NCBI GenBank assembly: GCA_016930695.1
Contig: JAFGGD010000036.1
Span: 1 to 36,331, forward strand
Origin: Candidatus Eisenbacteria bacterium
GTDB taxonomy: Bacteria; Orphanbacterota; Orphanbacteria; Orphanbacterales; Orphanbacteraceae
Length of the DNA: 36,331 nt
Reading direction: 5' to 3'
The translations under genes and the position numbers were made by a program. The notes beneath the pieces are model-generated. The model made no database searches and was not told where the DNA came from. It saw only the letters and a program-made list of their open reading frames with translations. Below, piece by piece: positions 16,225 to 23,676 of the stretch (the first letter of the stretch is position 1; every line of letters begins with the position of its first letter).

Positions 16225-18186
16225 ATGAGCGAATCGAAGGGGCTCGGACGAGAAGCCTTCGAACCGACGCCGGAGGGGGAGAGCTACCGCCCCTGGATCG
16301 GCGCCGGCGAGCGGCCCGCCGAGTTCACCTTCAAGGCGGCGGCGGCGGGGATCGTCTTCGGCGTACTCTTCGGCGCGGCGAACGCCTACCTCGGCCTCAA
16401 GGCGGGGCTCACCATCTCCACGTCCATCCCGGTGGCGGTGATGACGGTCGCGCTCTTCCGCGCCTTCCGCGCCGCCGGCATGCGCGGCACCCTTTTAGAG
16501 GCGAACCTTTCCCAGACCGTCGGCTCCGCCTCCAGCTCGGTGGCGAGCGGCGTCATCTTCACGCTGCCGGCGCTCTTCCTCTGGGGGCTCGATCCGACGC
16601 TGATCCGGATGACCCTGCTCGCCCTCTTCGGCGGTCTCCTCGGCGTTCTCTTCATGATCCCTCTCCGGCGGCTGTTGATCGAGCGGGAGCACGGCCGGCT
16701 CCCCTATCCCGAAGGGACCGCCTGCGCCGAGGTGCTCGTGGCGAGCGAGGTGGGCGGGGCGCGCGCGGGGAACGTCTTCTGGGGTCTCGCCGCGGGGGCG
16801 GGGTTCAAGCTGCTCGTGGAGTGGCTCCGTCTCTTCCCGGACAAGGTGCGCTTTTCCGTCCCCCTCTTGAAGAAGGGGGAGCTGGGGATGAGCCTCTCGT
16901 CGGCGCTCTTCGGCGTCGGCTACATTCTGGGGCCGCGGATCGGCGCGGTGATGGTCGGAGGCGGGCTTCTCTCCTCCCTGGTGATCATCCCGGCGCTCGC
17001 CGTCTGGGGCGAAGGGCGGCCGGATCCTCTCTACCCGGAGATGGTGAAGCGGATCGCGGAGATGGGGCCGGGGGAGATCTGGCATCGTTACGTGAGGTAC
17101 ATCGGCGCGGGCGCGGTCGCCACGGCGGGGCTGATCACTTTGGCGCGGAGCGTGCCGGTGATGATCGAGAGTTTCCGTGTGGGGGCGCGAAACATCGGCC
17201 GCCGGCTCGGTGAGGGGGCGGGCGCCGCGCCGCGCACGGGCGACGACCTCCCCCTCCGCTTCGTCGGCGCCGGCACGGCGGTTCTGGTGATCGGGCTCGC
17301 CGTCGTGCCGAACCTCTTCGGCGGCGGCGTCCCCGGCGCGCTCCGGCCGCTCGCCGCGGTGCTGATCGCCGTTTTCGCCTTCTTCTTCGTCACCGTCGCT
17401 TCCCGAGTCGTCGGTCTCGTGGGGGTCACCTCCAACCCGACCAGCGGCATGACCATCGCCTCGCTCCTCGGCACGGCGGGGATTTTCTACCTCCTCGGAT
17501 GGACCGACGACACGGCGAAGGGGGCGGCGCTCTCCGTGGGGTGCGTGGTCGCCATCGCCGCCTCTATTTCCGGGGACACATCCCAGGATCTGAAGACCGG
17601 CTTTCTCCTCGGCGCCACGCCGCGGAAGCAGCAGATCGGCGAGTTGCTCGGCGTGATCACCTCGGCGCTCTTCGTCTGCCTCGCCGTGCTCCTCCTCGAC
17701 CGCGCCTACGGGTTCGGCACCGACGATCTGCCGGCGCCGCAGGCGACGTTGATGAAACTGGTGATCGAGGGTGTGTTGCAGAGTTCCCTCCCCTGGGGGT
17801 TGGTCGGGATCGGCGCCGGGATCGCCGTCCTCTGCGAGCTTCTCCGGATCCCGAGCCTTCCCTTCGCGGTGGGCGTTTACCTGCCGGTGACCACCATGGT
17901 GCCGGTCTTTCTCGGCGGCGCGCTCCGCCGCAGCCTGGAGAAAACCGCCCGTGACGAAGAGACACGGGGACGCCGGCGCGAGAGGGGCGTTCTCTTCGGT
18001 TCCGGTCTGGTGGGCGGTGAGGGGTTGCTCGGCGTCGCCGTCGCCGCCGTCGCCTTCGTTCGGGGGGGCGCGCCGGAGGGAGTCGGCTCCGGATGGGCCG
18101 GCTCCTGGGCGGGCGCGGCGGGTCTGCTCGCCTTCTTCGGGCTCGTTCTCGTTTTCCGGTGGCGCTGCGGCCGGAGCGGCGGCTGA
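16225..18186 (+). CDS. OPT-family oligopeptide transporter
   Basis: This is a 653-aa inner-membrane protein with about 14 to 16 hydrophobic segments. The N-terminal ANAYLGLKAGLTISTSIPVA block, LPYPEGTACAEVL and TSNPTSGMTIAS are family signatures of the bacterial OPT (oligopeptide or metal-chelate) transporters. The sequence does not show whether peptides or metal complexes are carried. A GGGAG RBS precedes the ATG. The gene starts 34 nt after trkH and may be cotranscribed with it. Confidence 0.92.
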   Translation: MSESKGLGREAFEPTPEGESYRPWIGAGERPAEFTFKAAAAGIVFGVLFGAANAYLGLKAGLTISTSIPVAVMTVALFRAFRAAGMRGTLLEANLSQTVGSASSSVASGVIFTLPALFLWGLDPTLIRMTLLALFGGLLGVLFMIPLRRLLIEREHGRLPYPEGTACAEVLVASEVGGARAGNVFWGLAAGAGFKLLVEWLRLFPDKVRFSVPLLKKGELGMSLSSALFGVGYILGPRIGAVMVGGGLLSSLVIIPALAVWGEGRPDPLYPEMVKRIAEMGPGEIWHRYVRYIGAGAVATAGLITLARSVPVMIESFRVGARNIGRRLGEGAGAAPRTGDDLPLRFVGAGTAVLVIGLAVVPNLFGGGVPGALRPLAAVLIAVFAFFFVTVASRVVGLVGVTSNPTSGMTIASLLGTAGIFYLLGWTDDTAKGAALSVGCVVAIAASISGDTSQDLKTGFLLGATPRKQQIGELLGVITSALFVCLAVLLLDRAYGFGTDDLPAPQATLMKLVIEGVLQSSLPWGLVGIGAGIAVLCELLRIPSLPFAVGVYLPVTTMVPVFLGGALRRSLEKTARDEETRGRRRERGVLFGSGLVGGEGLLGVAVAAVAFVRGGAPEGVGSGWAGSWAGAAGLLAFFGLVLVFRWRCGRSGG

Positions 18187-18261
18187 CTCGCGCGTTCCCC
18201 CCGGTTGGGCTACACTCGGAGCGCGCGGCGGCGATCGCCGGCGCCGATGGGAGGATCGGGT

Positions 18262-18609
18262 GTGAACGAATCGTTGCGGTTGCCGGAGGACCCGGACGAG
18301 GCGGTGAGGGCGCTTCGTGAGGCGAGCCGGGAAGCCCCCGTGCTTCTTTTAAAGAAGAGCCCGGTCTGTCCGGTGAGCCGGACCGCCGAAACGGAGCTGC
18401 GTCATTGGCTCGAGAAGAGGGAGGGGGGGGCAACGATCCGCGTGGCGCGCTTGGATGTGGTCGCGGAGAGGGCCCTCGCCCGGGGGATTACGGATCGTCT
18501 CGGTATCGCTCACGCCTCGCCCCAGATGGTGATCTTCAAGAAGGGGACGGTGTGCTGGCACGGCTCCCACTACGATCTATCCGAGGACATATTGAATGAG
18601 TATCTGTAA
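18262..18609 (+). CDS. YtxJ/BrxC-like bacillithiol-linked redox protein
   Basis: This is a 115-aa thioredoxin-fold protein of the YtxJ (DUF2847) family, named BrxC in Bacillus. Such proteins are thought to reverse bacillithiolation of protein thiols. The CPVS motif (Cys36-Ser39) sits where the family has its single resolving Cys (C-P-x-S). AHASPQMVIFKKG and the C-terminal HGSHYDLSEDIL follow as in family members. The GTG at 18262 has GGGAGGA (18249-18255) 6 nt upstream. The ATG at 18247 lies within that RBS. The last 14 nt overlap modA. The presence of YtxJ suggests that the organism uses bacillithiol as a thiol cofactor, but no bsh synthesis genes are in view. Confidence 0.85.
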   Translation: MNESLRLPEDPDEAVRALREASREAPVLLLKKSPVCPVSRTAETELRHWLEKREGGATIRVARLDVVAERALARGITDRLGIAHASPQMVIFKKGTVCWHGSHYDLSEDILNEYL

Positions 18610-19387
18610 GAGAATCCGCGCGGCGACCGGACGGGGCGCCCTGCTTTCGCTCGCGTCTCTTCTCTTCCTCTCCTGCGGCGGGGGAGGGGGGCAAGGGACG
18701 CGGACCGAAATCATCGTTTTCACCGCCGGCTCCCTCACCGAGGCGTTCCGCGAAATCGCTTCCGCCTTCGAGACGGTTCATCCGGGCGCGCGGGTGACCC
18801 TCAATCTCGCCGGTTCCCACACACTGGCGACACAGATCGTGGAGGGAGCGCCGGCGGACCTGTTCGCTTCGGCGAACCGCGCTCAGATGGACCGCGTGAT
18901 CGACGCGGGGCGGATCGGGGAGCCGGTCTCCTTCGCGACGAACCGGCTGATCGTCCTCGTCCCCGCCGGCAATCCCGGCGCCGTCGAAACGGCGGCCGAC
19001 CTCGCCCGGCCGGGGCTCCGCCTGGTCGTCGGCGTTCCCGGCGTACCGGCCGGCGCCTACGCGCTCGAAGCGCTCGACCGGCTCGGGATACGGGAGGAGG
19101 CGGAGAGAAACGTGGTCTCCCGCGAGGAGACGGTGAAGGCGGTGGCGGCGAAGGTGTTCCTCGGCGAGGCGGAGGCGGGGATCGTCTTCGCGACCGACGC
19201 GAATGTGGAGACGGCTTCCCGGACCGAGGTGATCGAGATCCCGGAGGGGGCGAACGTTCGCGCCCGCTACTGGGCGGGCGCTCTCACGGACACGCCGCGT
19301 CCGGAGGAGGCGCGCGCTTTCCTCGACTTTCTTTTGTCGCCGGAGGGGCAAGCCCTTCTCGAGGCGCACGGGTTCGGTACGCCGTGA
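18596..19387 (+). CDS. modA: Molybdate ABC transporter, substrate-binding lipoprotein ModA
   Basis: This 263-aa binding protein captures molybdate (or tungstate). The signal peptide ends LFLSC (Cys27), so it is lipid-anchored. The mature part begins IIVFTAGSLTEAFREIASAF and continues NLAGSHTLATQIVEGAPADLFASA, both hallmarks of ModA, with ligand Ser residues in AGSL and AGSH. GAYALEALDRLG and EAGIVFATDA follow in the usual order. GAGGA at 18583-18587 precedes the ATG by 8 nt, although the start overlaps ytxJ by 14 nt. modB overlaps its stop. Confidence 0.93.
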   Translation: MSICKRIRAATGRGALLSLASLLFLSCGGGGGQGTRTEIIVFTAGSLTEAFREIASAFETVHPGARVTLNLAGSHTLATQIVEGAPADLFASANRAQMDRVIDAGRIGEPVSFATNRLIVLVPAGNPGAVETAADLARPGLRLVVGVPGVPAGAYALEALDRLGIREEAERNVVSREETVKAVAAKVFLGEAEAGIVFATDANVETASRTEVIEIPEGANVRARYWAGALTDTPRPEEARAFLDFLLSPEGQALLEAHGFGTP

Positions 19388-20178
19388 GCGGCGGCGCGCG
19401 GGACGACGGCGCCTCCGGGGCGGTCCTCGGCCTTCTGGCGATGTTGATGCTCGCCTTCTACCTTTTCCCCCTTGCGGGTCTTCTCGTCCGGGCGCCTGGC
19501 GCACTCGACATCGGCCGGCTCGGCGGCGAAAGGGTCCTCGCCGCCCTCCGTCTCTCCTTTATCGTCTCCTTCTTGGCGACGGCGTTCTCCCTCCTCTTCG
19601 GTTTCCCCCTCGCCTGGGTTCTCGCCCGCCGCCCTTTCCCGGGGAAAAACCTGGTTCGCGCCCTCGTGATGCTCCCCATGGTTTTGCCGCCGGTGGTGGG
19701 AGGCGTGGCGCTTCTCACCGCCTTCGGCCGCCGGGGCCTCCTGGGGGGCGTCCTCGAGCGGTTCGGCGTCGGTCTCCCCTTCTCCCTCGCCGGCGCGGTG
19801 ACGGCGGCCGCCTTCGTCGCCTCTCCCTTCCTGGTGCTCACGCTGGAGGCGGGGATCCGCTCCACCGACCGGCGCCTGGAGGAAGCGGCGGCGTCCCTCG
19901 GCGCCTCGCGTTGGACCGTGCTTCGCGCCGTCATCCTGCCGGCGATCCGCCCTTCCCTCTTCGCCGGCGCGGCGCTCGCCTGGGCGCGAGCCGTGGGGGA
20001 ATTCGGGGCGACCATCACCTTCGCGGGAAACCTGCCGGGCCGCACCCAAACCCTCCCCCTCGCCGTTTACGAAACGCTGCAGACCGACCACGAAGGTGCG
20101 ATCCTCCTCAGCCTGCTTCTTCTCGCCGTTTCCCTGGTGGTGCTCGCCCTCATGCGGGGAAAGGGGGCTTTCCGATGA
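19384..20178 (+). CDS. modB: Molybdate ABC transporter permease ModB
   Basis: This is a 264-aa inner-membrane permease with six hydrophobic segments. The cytoplasmic EAA-type loop (EEAAASLGASRWTVLRAVILPAIRP) contacts ModC. LPMVLPPVVGGVALL and WARAVGEFGATITFAGN are characteristic of ModB and CysT-type permeases. The start is GTG at 19384, overlapping the modA stop by 4 nt (GTGA), with no other strong start in frame. It overlaps modC by 4 nt. Confidence 0.93.
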   Translation: MSGGARDDGASGAVLGLLAMLMLAFYLFPLAGLLVRAPGALDIGRLGGERVLAALRLSFIVSFLATAFSLLFGFPLAWVLARRPFPGKNLVRALVMLPMVLPPVVGGVALLTAFGRRGLLGGVLERFGVGLPFSLAGAVTAAAFVASPFLVLTLEAGIRSTDRRLEEAAASLGASRWTVLRAVILPAIRPSLFAGAALAWARAVGEFGATITFAGNLPGRTQTLPLAVYETLQTDHEGAILLSLLLLAVSLVVLALMRGKGAFR

Positions 20179-21245
20179 GCCTCGTCGCGGACGTGACCGT
20201 CCGGTGCGGCGAATTTCATTTATCCGTGAACATACGCGCCGCCGCCGGAAGACCGATGGCGCTTCTGGGGCCGAACGGCTCCGGCAAAAGCACGCTGGTC
20301 CGCGCGCTGGCCGGGCTGATCCGGATCGACGCCGGCGAAGTGCTGTTGGGCGACCGGATCCTGGACCGGCCCACGGAGGGGATTCGCGTTCCGCCCCGCC
20401 GGCGCGGCGTGGGCGTGCTCTTCCAAGACCGTCTCCTTTTCCCTGCCCTCACCGCCCGGGAGAACGTCGCGTTCGGACTCCGCGCCCGCGGCGTTTCTCG
20501 TGAGGAGTCGCGGCGAGAGGCGGGGGAGTGGCTCGGCCGTTTCGGGATCCGTGGCCTCGCGGACCGGAAGCCGGCGGGGCTCTCCGGCGGCGAGGCGCAA
20601 CGGGTCGCCCTGGCGCGCGCCCTCGCCGTCCGTCCGGAGCTGCTCCTCCTCGACGAGCCGCTCGCCGCCCTCGACGTGGAGAGCCGGCAGGGCGCGATGC
20701 GCCTGCTGAAGCGCGTGCTCGACGAGTTCCCCGGCGTGTCGATTCGGATCACCCACGACCCGATCGAGGCGCTCACTTCGGCGGAGAGAGTGCTGATCAT
20801 CGAAGAGGGGCGTCTCACCCAGGACGGCTCCCCGGACGAAATCCGCCGCCGGCCCCGGTCCCGTTGGACCGCGTCGCTCGTCGGTCTCAATCTGTTCGAA
20901 GGGACTCTGGTCCGCGAAGAGGGAAGGGTCCTGCTCCGCGCCGGCGCCGCGGAGATCCAGATCGCCCCGTGCGGTCTGCCGGACCGATCCGCGGCGGTCG
21001 CCGCCGTGCACCCGCACTCGGTGACCCTCTCCACGGAGCGGCCGCTCACGTCGGCGCGAAACGTCTTCTGCGGGGAGATCCGATCCATCGACGCGGAGGA
21101 GGGGACGGCGCGGATCGAGATCGCCTCGGATCCGCCGCTCATCGGCGAGATCACTTCCCAAGCGCTCCGTGATCTCGGTCTTTCCGAGGGGGGGCGCGCC
21201 TGGGCGTCCTTCAAGGCGGCGGAGGTGGAGGTCTATCCCCGCTGA
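20175..21245 (+). CDS. modC: Molybdate ABC transporter ATP-binding protein ModC
   Basis: This is a 356-aa ATPase of the importer. It has Walker A GPNGSGKST at residues 32-40, Q-loop FQDRLLF, signature LSGGEAQR, Walker B LLLLDEP and the switch His in ITHDP. From about residue 235 a TOBE/MOP-type regulatory domain follows, which in ModC binds molybdate. The ATG overlaps modB's stop by 4 nt. Its 3' end overlaps the converging CPBP gene by 13 nt. Confidence 0.92.
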   Translation: MSLVADVTVRCGEFHLSVNIRAAAGRPMALLGPNGSGKSTLVRALAGLIRIDAGEVLLGDRILDRPTEGIRVPPRRRGVGVLFQDRLLFPALTARENVAFGLRARGVSREESRREAGEWLGRFGIRGLADRKPAGLSGGEAQRVALARALAVRPELLLLDEPLAALDVESRQGAMRLLKRVLDEFPGVSIRITHDPIEALTSAERVLIIEEGRLTQDGSPDEIRRRPRSRWTASLVGLNLFEGTLVREEGRVLLRAGAAEIQIAPCGLPDRSAAVAAVHPHSVTLSTERPLTSARNVFCGEIRSIDAEEGTARIEIASDPPLIGEITSQALRDLGLSEGGRAWASFKAAEVEVYPR

Positions 21246-21907
21246 GCGCGTCCGGCGCCGAAGGGGCCGAAGAAGGCGGCGCCGTTCACCGTGGCGTGGG
21301 CGAGGACGCAGGCCCAGACCGATCCGGTGATCATCCACGCCCCGCCGAGGATGAGGCCGTAGGCGAACACGGCGACCTTTCCGTGTATCCCCTTCCCGAG
21401 ATGCGTGAGGGTGAAGAGGAGAGCGCTCGCCGCGAGCCCCGTCGCCGCTCCGAACCGGACGGCGACGAGGGGGAAGAACCAGCCGCGAAAGATCACTTCC
21501 TCCGTGAAGGACGTGGAGAGGAGAAGATAAGCCGCCGCCGCTTTTCCCGCGCCGCCGCCGATCCGCACCTCCCCCCGGCCGTGATCCCCCCGCCGGACGA
21601 GCAGGGATTGATAGAGCACGTTCCAGCCGATCATCAGCGCCCCCGCCGCGAGGCCGATCGCGAGATCCGCCGCGCCCGGCGCGCCGAGTCCCGCGAGGAG
21701 CCTCGCCGTCGCCTCCCGAAGCGTCGGGGATCTTTGCAGAACGGCGCGGGCGGCGTCGGAGGGGAGGAAAAGGAAGAGGAGGGCGAGAACCGCCGCGAGG
21801 GCGATGGTCTGGTTCAGGAGGACCACGGCGAGGGAGGGGGCGGTCCGCCCTCCCCCGGCGTGGGGCGCCGCCTCTTCGCGCGCCGTCCCGTGGGTTTCAT
21901 CGATCAA
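21233..21907 (-). CDS. CPBP-family intramembrane metalloprotease
   Basis: This is a 224-aa inner-membrane protein of the CPBP (ABI/Rce1) family. The catalytic motifs are present: EEVIFRG (Glu136, Glu137, Arg141), FTLTHLGKG (His169) and LAHATVN (His204, Asn208). About five or six hydrophobic helices surround them. Family members cleave prenylated or other membrane proteins, and the target here is unknown. The only start with an RBS is TTG at 21907, preceded by GAGGGA inside the end of the SRPBCC gene. That gene stops 4 nt upstream, so the two form an operon. Confidence 0.88.
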   Translation of the reverse strand: MIDETHGTAREEAAPHAGGGRTAPSLAVVLLNQTIALAAVLALLFLFLPSDAARAVLQRSPTLREATARLLAGLGAPGAADLAIGLAAGALMIGWNVLYQSLLVRRGDHGRGEVRIGGGAGKAAAAYLLLSTSFTEEVIFRGWFFPLVAVRFGAATGLAASALLFTLTHLGKGIHGKVAVFAYGLILGGAWMITGSVWACVLAHATVNGAAFFGPFGAGRAQRG

Positions 21908-21911
21908 CGGT

Positions 21912-22457
21912 TCATCCCTCGATTTTCGGCGGGTTCATCCAGTCGACCGGCCCGTGGTCGAAACGGTAACGGAGCCAGGGGAGCACCCCCTTCAACCAGG
22001 CCCGCTCGAAGTAGGCGTAGGCCTTGTCCCAATCCTCCCCTTCGCCCCAGCCGTCGTGGATCAACACGACCCGCGTGCGCTTCTCGTCCAAGGGGTGGAA
22101 ACGGAGGGTCACGTGCGTCCTCTGCTCCCGCACCGACGGGATCGAGGGGGGCGCGTTCCATGTGAAGGAGAGCATCCGCGGCGGCTCGAAGGCGAGAATC
22201 CTGTTCCCCTCGCCTCCGCGCGAGCCGGGCTCCGCGTCGGGGAGGAAGTACATCTCGAAGGGACCGCCCACCTTCAGCTCCACCCGGCAGTCGGGGGCGA
22301 AGAAGCTCCGGATCCCCTCTTCCGTGGTCCAGGCGGCCCACACATCCTCGATCGTTCCGTTCACCGTCGTCTCGCCGCGGATGACCCTTTCCGGGTCGGC
22401 GCCGGCGGCGCGCATCGCCGCGGCGAGAAGCACCAGGGAGAGGACAAGCAGTTTCAT
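21912..22457 (-). CDS. Secreted SRPBCC/AHSA1-like protein
   Basis: This is a 181-aa protein with a signal peptide (MKLLVLSLVLLAAAMRAAGA) followed by an AHSA1-type START-like domain. Its marks are RVIRGETTVNGTIEDVWAAW, the GGPFEMYF strand, and the ILAFEPPRMLSFTW and THVTLRFHPLDEKRTRVVL strands. Such domains bind hydrophobic ligands. The predicted export of a normally cytosolic fold is somewhat unusual. The Met at 22457 is preferred because GGAGG (22467-22471) lies 9 nt upstream. The Met at 22463 is only 3 nt away. Confidence 0.85.
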   Translation of the reverse strand: MKLLVLSLVLLAAAMRAAGADPERVIRGETTVNGTIEDVWAAWTTEEGIRSFFAPDCRVELKVGGPFEMYFLPDAEPGSRGGEGNRILAFEPPRMLSFTWNAPPSIPSVREQRTHVTLRFHPLDEKRTRVVLIHDGWGEGEDWDKAYAYFERAWLKGVLPWLRYRFDHGPVDWMNPPKIEG

Positions 22458-22611
22458 CGTCATCGACCTCCGGGATCGTCGTTCCCCCTCCGGACCCGCC
22501 GGCGGGACGTCGATCGTCGATCATTGTACCCTCCTTCGCGCCCGCGCGAAAAGGAGCGCGCGCCCTTCCACGGAGAGAAGGATCTGTTATGATGGCGCGG
22601 GAGGAAAGAGC

Positions 22612-23478
22612 GTGACGGGCGCGACGGACATCCACGTGCACGTGCAGAAGTGGGAGGAGATGCGGCCCGCCGTCCGCGATTTCCTCCGCGGCGCCGGAGA
22701 GGGCGCGTTGGAGAGGGCGATCGCCTTCGCCGGCGACCCCGGCCTTCTCCTCGCCGAGATGGACCGTTGCGGGATCCGCAGGGTGGGGTTGGTGAACGAC
22801 GTCAGCCCGGAGGTGACCGGCTTCACCGAGGCGACCAACCGTTTCGCCGCCGACTACGCCGCCCGCGATTCTTCCCGGCTCCTCCCGATCGGCGGCGTGC
22901 ACGCCCGGCGGCTGCGTGATCCGGCCGGAGCGGTGCGGGATCTGGCGGCGATGGGGATGGTCGCGATCAAGATTCACCCGCCGCACCACGGCTATCCGGC
23001 CAACGCCTACACCGAGGGATTGGACGCCCTCGCCGCGGTCTATCGGACCGCCGAGGATCTCGGCCTACCCGTGATGATCCACACCGGAACGAGCGTGATT
23101 CCGGGGGCGCGGTGCAAATACGGCCGTCCGATGGAGCTGGACGACGTGGCGGTCGACTTCCCGGACCTTCCGATCCTCATGGCGCACGGCGGGCGTCCCC
23201 TCTGGACCGAGGAAGCGTTCTTCGTGCTCCGCCGGCACCGGAACGTCCGCCTCGACCTTTCCGGAATCCCGCCGCGGCGGATTCCGGAGTGGTTCCCCCG
23301 CCTCCCCGAACTGGGCGAGCGCGTGCTCTGGGGATCGGACTGGCCCGGTCCCGGCGCGACCGATCTGGGCGCCGCACTGGACGCTTTCCGAGGGCTCCCT
23401 TTCCCGGAGGAGTGGAAGAGGGGCGTGACGGACACGCACTCCTCGGCGCTTTTCCCGGAGAGGGAGGGTGGGGAGTAG
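22612..23478 (+). CDS. Amidohydrolase-family protein (COG2159 type)
   Basis: This is a 288-aa TIM-barrel metal-dependent hydrolase or decarboxylase. DIHVHVQKW near the start supplies the first metal His pair. The barrel continues with VAIKIHPPHHGYPAN, VMIHTGTSV, ILMAHGGRPLW and the terminal metal Asp in LWGSDWPGPG. The substrate is unknown, and related proteins act on aromatic acids or lactones. GTG at 22612 is chosen because GGGAGG (22599-22604) lies 7 nt upstream. It is divergent from the minus-strand SRPBCC gene, with a -10-like TATGAT at 22588-22593. Confidence 0.88.
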   Translation: MTGATDIHVHVQKWEEMRPAVRDFLRGAGEGALERAIAFAGDPGLLLAEMDRCGIRRVGLVNDVSPEVTGFTEATNRFAADYAARDSSRLLPIGGVHARRLRDPAGAVRDLAAMGMVAIKIHPPHHGYPANAYTEGLDALAAVYRTAEDLGLPVMIHTGTSVIPGARCKYGRPMELDDVAVDFPDLPILMAHGGRPLWTEEAFFVLRRHRNVRLDLSGIPPRRIPEWFPRLPELGERVLWGSDWPGPGATDLGAALDAFRGLPFPEEWKRGVTDTHSSALFPEREGGE

Positions 23479-23676
23479 GGGGAACAACAACGGCTCGAAC
23501 GCCGTAGGTGAGAGAGAACGGGGCGCGACACCGCCCACCCGCCCCCGCGGGAGACGTTCTCCGGACCGATCGGCCCGGAGGGAAAAAGCGAAACCCGCCG
23601 GCGCGAGTGGAAAGGGGAAGCGCCCCTTTTGCGCGCCCGCGCGGAGGAGTGAGAAAACCAGGAGGTAGAGAGAACC

